Assembly (NCBI RefSeq): GCF_900100545.1
Contig: NZ_FNDP01000001.1
Coordinates: forward strand, 411,115-475,114
Reading direction: 5' to 3'
Length of the DNA: 64,000 nucleotides
DNA from: Pseudobutyrivibrio sp. 49
GTDB taxonomy: Bacteria; Bacillota; Clostridia; Lachnospirales; Lachnospiraceae
Shown: positions 19,743 through 27,963 of the stretch, in pieces
Position numbering within the stretch: the stretch's first letter is position 1
Layout of the letters: the number at the start of each line of letters is the position of its first letter
Position numbers and translations under genes: made by a program
Notes under the pieces: generated by a model
Told to the model about the DNA's origin: nothing
Seen by the model: only the letters and a program-made list of their open reading frames with translations
Database searches by the model: none

Positions 19743-19777
19743 AATAGTCGAATTTGCAAGAATTTTGGTGGTTAAGC

Positions 19778-19805
19778 TTGTTTATGAAAACTGAAATATT
19801 ATAAA
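19778..19805 (+). promoter_or_regulatory. Possible promoter of galT
   Basis: TTGTTT (19778-19783), a 16-base spacer and TATAAA (19800-19805), lying after the dnaJ terminator and 62 bases before galT. Other AT-rich -10-like hexamers nearby make the exact choice uncertain. Confidence 0.4.
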
Positions 19806-19866
19806 ATAGTTTCCGTAGGGGAATGAATAATTTGAAATACAATAATTGAATTAATCGGAGGGGACT

Positions 19867-21360
19867 ATGATTCAGGAAAGTATTAAAAAATTAGTTCAGT
19901 ATGGAATTAATAAGGGGCTTACACCTGAATGTGAGCGTATCTATACTACAAATCTTTTATTAGAATGTCTGAAGGAAGATGAGTATACTGACCCAGATTG
20001 TGATTTATCAGACATTATTCTTGAGGAGGTTCTTGCAGATCTTTTGGAGGAAGCAGTTAAGAGGGGTATCATAGAAGACTCTATTACATATAGAGATTTA
20101 TTTGATACAAAGCTGATGAACTGCCTTTGCCCAAGACCATCACAGGTTATTAACGAGTTTGATAGTATTTATAAGAATAAAGGCGCTAAAGATGCTACTG
20201 ATTATTTCTATAATCTTAGTAAAGCATCGGATTATATTCGCACATACAGAGTAAAGAAGGATTTGAAATGGACCACTGAGACTGATTACGGTACATTGGA
20301 TATTACAATTAATCTTTCAAAACCTGAGAAGGATCCTAAAGCTATAGCTGCTGCAAAAAATGCAAAGCAGTCTTCATATCCAAAGTGTCAGCTTTGTATG
20401 GAAAACGAGGGGTATGCAGGTCGTACAAATCACCCTGCAAGAGAAAACCACAGAATTATTCCAATAACAATTAATGATAGTAAATGGGGCTTCCAATATA
20501 GCCCATATGTATATTATAACGAGCACTGCATCGTATTTAATGGCGAGCATACTCCAATGAAGATTGAGCGTGCTACTTTTGTAAAGCTTTTTGATTTTGT
20601 AAAGCTTTTCCCACATTATTTTCTTGGAAGTAATGCAGATCTTCCTATCGTAGGAGGTTCTATTCTTAGCCACGACCATTTCCAGGGCGGATGCTATACA
20701 TTTGCAATGGAAAAGGCTCCTATCATAAGAGAGTTTACAGTTGCAGGCTTTGAAGATGTTAAGGCAGGCATTGTTAAATGGCCTCTATCAGTAATTCGTC
20801 TCCAGTGCAAGGATGAAAAGAGAATTATTGATTTAGCTGAACATATTCTTAATGCTTGGCGGGGCTACACAGATGAAGCAGCATTTATCTTTGCTGAGAC
20901 AGATGGAGAGAAGCACAATACTATTACACCTATTGCAAGAAAGCGTGGAGATTTATTTGAGCTTGATTTAGCTCTTAGAAATAATATCACTACCGAGGAG
21001 CATCCTCTTGGTGTTTATCATCCACATGCTCACCTTCATCATATAAAGAAGGAGAATATCGGACTTATTGAGGTAATGGGACTTGCAGTTCTTCCTAGTC
21101 GTCTCAAGGGTGAGATGGAACAGCTTGCGGATTACATTGTTAATGGCAAGGACCTTAGAAGCAATGAGGTACTTGAAAAGCATGCTGATTGGGTAGAAGA
21201 GTTCTCTAAGAATTATGAACACATAGATGCTAGCAATGTAAAAGAAATCCTTGAACAGGAAATTGGTAAGGTCTTCTGTGAAGTACTAGAGTGCGCAGGT
21301 GTATACAAGTGCAATGAAGAAGGACTTGCAGCATTTATGAGATTTGTTGATACATTATAA
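19867..21360 (+). CDS. galT: UDP-glucose--hexose-1-phosphate uridylyltransferase, class II
   Basis: Leloir-pathway enzyme that moves UMP between UDP-glucose and galactose 1-phosphate. It is the longer Firmicutes type (497 aa), distinct from the zinc-containing class I enzyme. CQLCMENEGYAGRTNHPARE and the active-site region SHDHFQGGCYTFAMEKAP (nucleophile His within HDH) are diagnostic. GVYHPHAHLHHIKKENIGLI is another conserved histidine-rich block. A CGGAGGGG site precedes the ATG. It is a single-gene unit between two terminators, without galK or galE beside it in this window. Confidence 0.95.
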   Translation: MIQESIKKLVQYGINKGLTPECERIYTTNLLLECLKEDEYTDPDCDLSDIILEEVLADLLEEAVKRGIIEDSITYRDLFDTKLMNCLCPRPSQVINEFDSIYKNKGAKDATDYFYNLSKASDYIRTYRVKKDLKWTTETDYGTLDITINLSKPEKDPKAIAAAKNAKQSSYPKCQLCMENEGYAGRTNHPARENHRIIPITINDSKWGFQYSPYVYYNEHCIVFNGEHTPMKIERATFVKLFDFVKLFPHYFLGSNADLPIVGGSILSHDHFQGGCYTFAMEKAPIIREFTVAGFEDVKAGIVKWPLSVIRLQCKDEKRIIDLAEHILNAWRGYTDEAAFIFAETDGEKHNTITPIARKRGDLFELDLALRNNITTEEHPLGVYHPHAHLHHIKKENIGLIEVMGLAVLPSRLKGEMEQLADYIVNGKDLRSNEVLEKHADWVEEFSKNYEHIDASNVKEILEQEIGKVFCEVLECAGVYKCNEEGLAAFMRFVDTL

Positions 21361-21371
21361 TATTGTTTTTT

Positions 21372-21406
21372 AGCTCTTTGATGGGAGACCATCAAGGAGC
21401 TTTTTT
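21372..21406 (+). terminator. Terminator after galT
   Basis: AGCTCTTTGATGG (21372-21384) pairs with CCATCAAGGAGCT (21389-21401), with one T-G wobble, around GAGA, then six T. Confidence 0.92.
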
Positions 21407-21508
21407 CATTTAATCTTTTTTTGAAATTCATTTTACCTTCACTTAACAATCACTTTCCCCCATTAGATTATAGCCATAGCAACAAATCACACAGAAAGGA
21501 ACCAAAGC

Positions 21509-22204
21509 ATGGCTGAGATTCAAAAAGTATTTAACAGATACGAAAAGAAATTTCTACTAGATGAAAATACTTATCTTAAATTTAAGAAAGATTTGGATGA
21601 ATATATGGAGGAAGATAATTACGGAATCCATACCATTAGGAATATATATTACGATACTCCAACAGATGAACTGATTAGAACATCAATTGAGGGACCTAAG
21701 TACAAAGAGAAATTTAGAGTTCGCTGTTACGGAAAGCCATCCTACGATAGTATGTGTTTTCTGGAAATAAAGAAAAAATACAAGGGTCTGGTTAATAAGA
21801 GGCGAGTAGCAATTCCAATGGAAGAAGCTGAAAGCTACCTGATTGATGGAGTATTACCAACGAATCCAAATCAGATTTTTAGAGAGATAGATTATTTCTT
21901 TAGTCATTATCCTCTAGAACCTAAAAGATACATAGCTTATGACAGACTGGCATTATTTGGAAAAGAGGATTCAGAATTTCGAGTTACTTTTGATATGAAC
22001 ATAAGAAGCAGGGATTACAACCTGACCTTGTACAGTGATGAGGATAATGAGTATCTATTAGAGCCAGGTCAAAGATTAATGGAAGTTAAAATATCAGATT
22101 CAATGCCTTTGTGGTTTGTAAGATTACTATCAAGGTATGAGATATATCCAACATCATTTTCGAAATATGGAAATTTTTATAAGAAGCAATTAAAGGAAGC
22201 GTAA
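21509..22204 (+). CDS. VTC-domain protein (polyphosphate polymerase family)
   Basis: A 231-aa protein of the VTC family, related to the tunnel-shaped triphosphate-tunnel polymerase domain of yeast Vtc4. Family features are RYEKKFLLD near the N-terminus, IRNIYYDTP, YKEKFRVRCYG, FLEIKKKYKG and NKRRVAIP: paired basic residues and glutamates that would line the tunnel and bind polyphosphate and metal. In bacteria such proteins usually lie beside a DUF4956 membrane protein, as here. Whether the bacterial protein makes polyphosphate is not shown by sequence. An AAAGGAACC site precedes the ATG. It is the first gene of a three-gene unit. Confidence 0.85.
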   Translation: MAEIQKVFNRYEKKFLLDENTYLKFKKDLDEYMEEDNYGIHTIRNIYYDTPTDELIRTSIEGPKYKEKFRVRCYGKPSYDSMCFLEIKKKYKGLVNKRRVAIPMEEAESYLIDGVLPTNPNQIFREIDYFFSHYPLEPKRYIAYDRLALFGKEDSEFRVTFDMNIRSRDYNLTLYSDEDNEYLLEPGQRLMEVKISDSMPLWFVRLLSRYEIYPTSFSKYGNFYKKQLKEA

Positions 22205-22226
22205 GAAAAGGAGTAAATAAAAAAAT

Positions 22227-22916
22227 ATGGAATCGATTTTATCAGCAATTCAAAGTACAAATGTGGAGACAACATTTACAATCGCAGACGCATTAATGGA
22301 TGCAGGTCTTGCAGCAATTTTAGGACTTATTATTTCATTTACGTATATCAAAACAGGAAAAAACTCAAAGAATTTTGCAAGAACACTTATTATTTTACCT
22401 AGTTTAGTTTGTCTTGTAATGTTGGCAGTTAATGGAAACTTTGGTACAAGCCTTGCAGTGGTAGGCGCCTTTTCGCTGGTTCGATTTAGATCACTTCAGG
22501 GAAGCTCCCGGGACATAGGGTTCATTTTCTTTACAATGACAGTAGGTATTATTTGTGCAATTGGAGAATTGCCGCTGGCACTTTTGGTAACAGCATTTAT
22601 TTGTGCAATCCATATGGTTCTTTACTATACAAACTTTGCAGCAAATGATGTGGATGAAAAGGATCTTAGGGTAACAATTCCAGAAAATCTTGATTATAGC
22701 GATATTTTCGATGATATTTTTGAGAAGTATACAAAGAGCCATAAGCAGGTGGCTGTAAAAACTACAAATATGGGCTCTATGTATGAAATCAATTATAGGG
22801 TAAAATTAAATGATGAAAAGCAGGAAAAATCATTCATCGATGAAATCCGAATGAGAAACGGAAATCTTACAGTTGTATGTGGTCGTTGTGATATGAACGA
22901 AGCAGAGGAATTATAA
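22227..22916 (+). CDS. DUF4956 integral membrane protein
   Basis: A 229-aa membrane protein. The first two thirds hold about four hydrophobic segments (around residues 27-42, 50-67, 96-113 and 115-135) and the conserved cytosolic stretch VGAFSLVRFRSLQGSSRDIG, which marks DUF4956. The last 85 residues are soluble and charged. No enzymatic motif is seen. The family is commonly paired with VTC-domain proteins, suggesting a membrane partner for polyphosphate synthesis, transport or signalling; that role is inference. It starts 22 bases after the VTC gene and ends one base before the next start. Confidence 0.82.
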   Translation: MESILSAIQSTNVETTFTIADALMDAGLAAILGLIISFTYIKTGKNSKNFARTLIILPSLVCLVMLAVNGNFGTSLAVVGAFSLVRFRSLQGSSRDIGFIFFTMTVGIICAIGELPLALLVTAFICAIHMVLYYTNFAANDVDEKDLRVTIPENLDYSDIFDDIFEKYTKSHKQVAVKTTNMGSMYEINYRVKLNDEKQEKSFIDEIRMRNGNLTVVCGRCDMNEAEEL

Positions 22917-22917
22917 T

Positions 22918-24219
22918 ATGAAAAATAAAATTGTAATTAGTATTTTAGGTTTATTACTTGTTGGTTCTCTGGTTGGCTGCAGTTTTAATAAAACTAATAC
23001 AGCTACTTCAGCAAAATCAGAGGAACAGACAGAAACTACAGTCACCACAGAAGAGGTATCTTCGGATACAGCTTATAGTGATGCTGCATCTGCATCAGCT
23101 GCTTATAAGGAACTGACTATTAAAACCGATTGGGATAGTAAAGCTACTGTTACATTTTCATCTGAAGGAATGACTATAGATGGAAGTGGATGCTCTAATG
23201 AGGATGGTGTTTTATATATCACAGAGGGCGGTGCCTACACACTGACAGGCGCTAGTGAAAATGCATCCATTCTTATAAATACAGATGAAAATGTAAAGCT
23301 GATACTCAATGGTGTTGAATTAAAGAGCGAAAAAGGTCCTGTAATTTATGGCGAACAGGTAAAGAATCTTTATATTGAAACAGCAGCAGGAACTACAAAC
23401 TCATTAGAAGATGCTACAGAATATGAAACAGACTCGGAAGATAACGAGATTGGAAAGGCTACTATTTCATGTAATGATGATTTAATCTTTTTAGGAGAAG
23501 GTACGCTTAATGTAACAGGAAACTATAAGCATAGCATTGCCTGCGATGACAAGCTTTATATAGAATCTGGAACAATCAATGTCGTTTCAAATGTGAAGGA
23601 TGGAATTCGTGCCAATGACCTTTTGAGCATAGACGGAGGAACTGTTAACGTCACTAGTGAAAACGAGGGTATCGAGTCAAAGAGCTTGATATTCATAAAT
23701 GGAGGCGATTTAACTGTAGATTCTGTAGATGATGGTATTAACGCCAGCTGCTATATAGAAATCAATGGAGGAACAGTTACTGTTAAAAGCACTAATAATG
23801 ATGCTATAGATAGTAACGGCGGTTTTGATGGTTGCCTTACCATAAATGATGGCGTTGTTAATGCTACTGGAGCTGGAATGCCAGATGGCGCCTTAGATGC
23901 GGATGAATCTTCTGTCATCATAAACGGAGGAAAGGTAACTGCTACAGGAGGCTGCAACAGCCCAATCATTGAAAACGGCGGAGATAATAATATTACCGGC
24001 GAGACATTCTCAGGCGGAGGAATGGGTGCCCAGGGTGGCAAAGCAGGCCCAGGTGGTCAGAAAGGTCAGGGCGGCCCAGGACAGAAGGGGGATTTTGATC
24101 CTAATAACCTTCCAGAGGATTTTGATCCTGAGAACAGACCAGAGCCACCAGAAAATGGTGAAAAAACAGAAGCGCCAGAAGGTGGCACTGATAACCAACA
24201 GAATGATGATTCATTATAA
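22918..24219 (+). CDS. Carbohydrate-binding beta-helix lipoprotein (Cthe_2159-like)
   Basis: A 433-aa surface lipoprotein: lipobox LVGC with Cys21, a Ser/Thr/Glu-rich linker to about residue 65, then short repeats typical of a right-handed beta-helix (LLSIDGGTVNVTS, FINGGDLTVDS, EINGGTVTVKS, TINDGVVNATG). This resembles the Cthe_2159 family, whose founding member binds cellulose and polygalacturonic acid. From about residue 360 a Gly/Gln/Pro-rich tail (GGKAGPGGQKGQGGPGQKG) and an acidic Pro/Glu tail follow, probably disordered. The gene begins at the second base after the DUF4956 stop and completes the VTC operon. The ligand in this organism is unknown. Confidence 0.8.
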   Translation: MKNKIVISILGLLLVGSLVGCSFNKTNTATSAKSEEQTETTVTTEEVSSDTAYSDAASASAAYKELTIKTDWDSKATVTFSSEGMTIDGSGCSNEDGVLYITEGGAYTLTGASENASILINTDENVKLILNGVELKSEKGPVIYGEQVKNLYIETAAGTTNSLEDATEYETDSEDNEIGKATISCNDDLIFLGEGTLNVTGNYKHSIACDDKLYIESGTINVVSNVKDGIRANDLLSIDGGTVNVTSENEGIESKSLIFINGGDLTVDSVDDGINASCYIEINGGTVTVKSTNNDAIDSNGGFDGCLTINDGVVNATGAGMPDGALDADESSVIINGGKVTATGGCNSPIIENGGDNNITGETFSGGGMGAQGGKAGPGGQKGQGGPGQKGDFDPNNLPEDFDPENRPEPPENGEKTEAPEGGTDNQQNDDSL

Positions 24220-24262
24220 GAATCAACTACTTGAAAAAAATAGAAATTGGTATAAAATAATT

Positions 24263-24298
24263 AAGGACTGCGGATTTTTGCAGTCCTTAGTTTATTTT
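24263..24298 (+). terminator. Terminator after the VTC operon
   Basis: AAGGACTGC (24263-24271) pairs with GCAGTCCTT (24280-24288), followed by T-rich sequence. A promoter-like TTGAAA-N16-TAAAAT (24231-24258) lies immediately upstream and could serve gltX, but its start point would fall within the hairpin. Confidence 0.7.
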
Positions 24299-24319
24299 TG
24301 ATATTGAGAGGAAATATAA

Positions 24320-25768
24320 ATGAGTAAAGTAAGAACACGTTTCGCACCATCACCAACTGGTCGTATGCACGTTGGTAATCTTCGTACAGCTCTTTATGCA
24401 TATTTAGTAGCAAAGCACGAGGGAGGAGATTTCCTTCTTAGAATAGAAGATACAGATCAGGAGCGTCTTGTAGAGGGCGCTGTTGATATTATCTACAGAA
24501 CACTTGCAGCTACAGGCCTTATCCACGATGAAGGTCCTGATAAGGACAAGGGTGTTGGCCCATACGTTCAGTCTGAACGTCAGGCAGCTGGTATCTACCT
24601 TGAGTACGCAAAGCAGCTTATCGAAAAAGGAGAAGCATATTACTGCTTCTGTGATGATGAGCGTCTTGCAGAGTGCAAGCAGGTTATCGGAGATAAGGAG
24701 ATTCACATTTATGATAAGCACTGCCTTGGTCTTTCAAAGGAGGAGGTAGAGGCTAATCTTGCAGCTGGAAAGCCTTATGTTATTCGTCAGAACAATCCTC
24801 GTACAGGTACAACTACATTTGTAGATGAGCTTTACGGAGAGATTACAGTAGATAATGCAGAGCTTGATGATATGATTCTTATCAAGTCTGATGGATATCC
24901 TACATACAACTTTGCTAACGTAGTAGATGATCACCTTATGGGCATCACACACGTTGTTCGTGGTAATGAGTATATTTCATCATCACCTAAGTACAATCGT
25001 CTCTATGAGGCTTTTGGATGGGAAGTACCTAAGTACATTCACTGTCCACTTATTACAAATGAGGAGCACCAGAAGCTTTCTAAGCGTTCAGGTCACTCTT
25101 CTTACGAAGACCTTATCGAGCAGGGCTTCCTTACAGAGGCAGTTGTCAACTTCGTAGCTCTCCTTGGATGGTCTCCAGAGAATGATAACGAGATATTCTC
25201 ACTTGAGGAGCTTGTAAAGGAGTTCGATTATCATCGTATTTCAAAGTCACCTGCAGTATTCGACATCACAAAGCTTAAGTGGATGAATGGCGAGTACATG
25301 AAGGCTATGGACTTTGATAAGTTCTACGAGATGGCTGAGCCTTACCTTAAGGAATACATCAAGAGCGATGTAGATCTTAAGAAGATTGCAAAGATGGTTC
25401 AGACTCGTATTGAGGTATTCCCAGACATCAAGGATCACGTTGATTTCTTTGATGCTGTTCCAGAGTATGACAGTGCAATGTATACTCACAAGAAGATGAA
25501 GACAAACGAAGAGTCATCACTTGCTGTTCTTAAGGAGCTTTTACCAGTTCTTGAGGCTCAGGATGATTATTCTAATGATGCTCTTTACACACTTCTTTCA
25601 GGATTTGCTACAGAGCACGAATATAAAAATGGATACGTTCTCTGGCCAGTACGTACAGCTGTTTCAGGTAAGCAGATGACTCCTGGCGGTGCAACAGAGT
25701 TGATGGAGATTCTTGGTAAGGAAGAATCTATCAAGCGTATCAAGGCAGCTATTGAAAAGTTGTCATAA
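24320..25768 (+). CDS. gltX: Glutamate--tRNA ligase
   Basis: Class I synthetase that charges tRNA-Glu, and in most Firmicutes also tRNA-Gln for later amidation. The HIGH region is [13 protein letters not shown] and the KMSKS loop is [27 protein letters not shown] and [20 protein letters not shown] are GluRS signatures. The C-terminal helical anticodon-binding region completes 482 aa. A GAGAGG site precedes the ATG. The next gene, a helicase, follows after 56 bases with no terminator seen between them. Confidence 0.97.
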   Translation: MSKVRTRFAPSPTGRMHVGNLRTALYAYLVAKHEGGDFLLRIEDTDQERLVEGAVDIIYRTLAATGLIHDEGPDKDKGVGPYVQSERQAAGIYLEYAKQLIEKGEAYYCFCDDERLAECKQVIGDKEIHIYDKHCLGLSKEEVEANLAAGKPYVIRQNNPRTGTTTFVDELYGEITVDNAELDDMILIKSDGYPTYNFANVVDDHLMGITHVVRGNEYISSSPKYNRLYEAFGWEVPKYIHCPLITNEEHQKLSKRSGHSSYEDLIEQGFLTEAVVNFVALLGWSPENDNEIFSLEELVKEFDYHRISKSPAVFDITKLKWMNGEYMKAMDFDKFYEMAEPYLKEYIKSDVDLKKIAKMVQTRIEVFPDIKDHVDFFDAVPEYDSAMYTHKKMKTNEESSLAVLKELLPVLEAQDDYSNDALYTLLSGFATEHEYKNGYVLWPVRTAVSGKQMTPGGATELMEILGKEESIKRIKAAIEKLS

Positions 25769-25824
25769 TAGGGTTCAAATTTAATTAGTTGGTTGATCTT
25801 GAATATTGGGCATAGAGGAGTTTT

Positions 25825-27522
25825 ATGAATCTTAATGCCACACAAAGGCAGGCTGTTCTCCATAAGGAAGGACCCTGCCTTGTTATAGCAGGCCCAGGTA
25901 GCGGTAAAACCGCCGTTTTGACACAAAGGGTGAGAGAGCTTATTAATTCAGGTATACCAGCAGAACAGGTTTTGGTAATTACTTTTACCAAAGCTGCAGC
26001 GATAGAAATGAAGGAACGTTTCGAAGGTTTATCAGAGGAGAAAGCTCCCGTGACCTTTGGAACGTTCCATTCTTTGTTTTGGGGAATAATACAAAAGGAA
26101 CTTGGATATAAAAATTCTGACATAATAATGGGCCAGATGCGGGAAAGAATTTGGAGGGAAGCTCTTCATTTTGCAAAAGACGACGAGAAGGAGGCCAAGA
26201 AGAAGTATCAGCAGATTAAGGATAAATATCATGTGGTAGATTTTGACGATATGCTTACAAAAGCCTACAAGTTATTCATTCTAAAGCCTGAGGTTTTGAA
26301 AAAATGGCAAAGCAGATTTTCTTATTTCCTTGTAGATGAGATGCAGGATATGAATGACCTTCAGTTTAAGCTTATTACCATGTTATCTGCCAGGACTAAT
26401 AATTTATTCTGTGTAGGTGATGATGACCAGTCAATTTATGGTTTTAGAGGTGCTAATCCTAAAATTATGCAGGATTTTATGGAAATATATCCCAAGGCCC
26501 AGAAGATTATTCTTGATTATAACTATAGAAATCCAGTCAACCTTGTGGAAGCTGCAGGAAGGTTAATTAGCGTTAACAAAAACAGATTTAGTAAGGATAT
26601 CAAAAGCACTGCTCCTGAAGGGAATATAATGGTGGAAGAGCATTTTTCACCCGAGGAGGAAGCCAAAGCTATTATTGAACAGCTTATAAGCCTTAAAGAT
26701 ACGGGATACGACTATGATAAAATTGCTATCTTGTATCGTAATCATTCTGATGCCAGATATGTGGTGGATAAGCTTGTGAACGCCAGTATACCTTTTTATC
26801 TTAAGGAGCAGATGCCTAATATATATTCGCACTTTATCATTAATGATATAGAGACATATTTTCAAATTTCTATAGGGAATATCACTAAAGCACGAATACT
26901 TGGTATACTAAATCGACCTAACAGATTTCTTCACAGGCAGTCCTTGGAAAAAGGGTCTTCTAAGAAGGCAATGTTGGATTTTTACCGTACAAGTCCATAT
27001 AATTACAGAACTGTAGAAGCTTTATGGACTGATATTGAGCTTATATCAAAAATGTCCCCAGTAGCCGCCATTAGTTACATTAGAAAGGCTATGGGCTATG
27101 ATACTTTTTTGGTAGAAGAAGCTGTTAAAAAACAGGTAGAGGTGGCAGAGTATTACGAGATTTTGGATTTCCTGACGGAGGTTTTTAGGGAAAGCAGGAC
27201 AATACGACAGGCTATAGATAAGCTTAATATACTCAGGCTGAAAATAGATTACGAGAATAAAAATATGAATGTCGATAAAACTGGAAAGGTAGGGTTATAT
27301 ACACTTCATTCCAGTAAGGGTCTTGAGTTTGAAAACGTTTTTATAATTTCTGCAAATGATGGGATTATCCCTTCCAATAAAGTGGAGAGTCGAGAGGATA
27401 TGGAAGGAGAGAGGCGTCTATTTTATGTAGGGATTACCCGTAGTAAAAAGAACCTTTATATATCCTATACAAATAAAAAAAATCGGGACAAGTCCCGATT
27501 TTTAGATGAAATGAAGTTGTGA
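25825..27522 (+). CDS. UvrD/PcrA-like DNA helicase, short form
   Basis: Superfamily 1A 3'-5' helicase with all core motifs: Q motif LNATQRQAV, motif I AGPGSGKTA, Ia TFTKAAAIEMKER, II LVDEMQDMN, III VGDDDQSIYGFRGA, IV LDYNYRNP, V TLHSSKGLEFENVF and VI RRLFYVGITRSKKNLY. At 565 aa it is well short of the roughly 720-750 aa of PcrA/UvrD and has no long C-terminal tail, so it is probably an accessory helicase rather than PcrA itself. The last codons (from about 27478) are also a terminator hairpin used by the convergent gene. An AGGAG site precedes the ATG. Confidence 0.88.
   Translation: MNLNATQRQAVLHKEGPCLVIAGPGSGKTAVLTQRVRELINSGIPAEQVLVITFTKAAAIEMKERFEGLSEEKAPVTFGTFHSLFWGIIQKELGYKNSDIIMGQMRERIWREALHFAKDDEKEAKKKYQQIKDKYHVVDFDDMLTKAYKLFILKPEVLKKWQSRFSYFLVDEMQDMNDLQFKLITMLSARTNNLFCVGDDDQSIYGFRGANPKIMQDFMEIYPKAQKIILDYNYRNPVNLVEAAGRLISVNKNRFSKDIKSTAPEGNIMVEEHFSPEEEAKAIIEQLISLKDTGYDYDKIAILYRNHSDARYVVDKLVNASIPFYLKEQMPNIYSHFIINDIETYFQISIGNITKARILGILNRPNRFLHRQSLEKGSSKKAMLDFYRTSPYNYRTVEALWTDIELISKMSPVAAISYIRKAMGYDTFLVEEAVKKQVEVAEYYEILDFLTEVFRESRTIRQAIDKLNILRLKIDYENKNMNVDKTGKVGLYTLHSSKGLEFENVFIISANDGIIPSNKVESREDMEGERRLFYVGITRSKKNLYISYTNKKNRDKSRFLDEMKL
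27478..27503. terminator. Terminator embedded in the helicase 3' end
   Basis: AAAAATCGGGA (27478-27488) pairs perfectly with TCCCGATTTTT (27493-27503) around CAAG. On the minus strand it is followed by TTTTTTTTATTT, ideal for ending the convergent DUF1292 gene whose stop is at 27525. It encodes KNRDKSRF within the helicase. Confidence 0.85.
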
Positions 27523-27524
27523 TA

Positions 27525-27833
27525 TTACTCACCGAAATCCTCATCACAGATTTCATCGAAGCGCTTTGAAACAGCTTCGTATTCTTCATCAGATTCAATG
27601 TTGTCAAGGGATGGAGCACCTGTCTCATCTTCGAAATAGCGATAGATGAACACTTCTCCGTCCTCGTTTGGCTCACCATTCTTATCAAGTGGAAGCAATA
27701 CGATATAATCCTGATCATTAACATCAAATATTGTAAGGATTTCACATGTAACCTCTGAACCGTCATCTAAATTCAAAGTAACTACTACATCATCATCCTC
27801 GTTATCAACTGGGAAAACCTGATTCTCGTCCAT
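27525..27833 (-). CDS. DUF1292 family protein
   Basis: Small acidic protein (102 aa) of the DUF1292 family, widespread in Firmicutes and usually near genes for translation or RNA modification; its function is unknown. The conserved core is ITLNLDDGSEV-like (VVTLNLDDGSEVTCEILTIF) followed by YIVLLPLD and VFIYRYFED. An AAAAGGAG site lies upstream of the ATG. The stop is 3 bases past the helicase stop on the opposite strand, and its transcription terminator lies inside the helicase coding sequence. Confidence 0.88.
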   Translation of the reverse strand: MDENQVFPVDNEDDDVVVTLNLDDGSEVTCEILTIFDVNDQDYIVLLPLDKNGEPNEDGEVFIYRYFEDETGAPSLDNIESDEEYEAVSKRFDEICDEDFGE

Positions 27834-27857
27834 CTTATACTCCTTTTAAGATAATAT

Positions 27858-27886
27858 TTGTTTAAGAACTGCCCTTATGATATAAT
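27858..27886 (+). promoter_or_regulatory. Promoter of the GH13-like operon
   Basis: TTGTTT (27858-27863), 17 bases, TATAAT (27881-27886), in the divergent gap upstream of the GH13-like gene. The leader to ATG 27964 is about 70 bases. Confidence 0.7.
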
Positions 27887-27963
27887 TCATCAATGGCGAT
27901 GTCTAGTAATTTTTGATATTTCAGCCAATAATTACACAACATGCAAGAAAATGGGGCTTAATC

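Noticed and set aside
24231-24258. TTGAAA-N16-TAAAAT as the gltX promoter
   Set aside because: Transcription would start inside the terminator hairpin of the previous operon; mentioned only as a possibility there.
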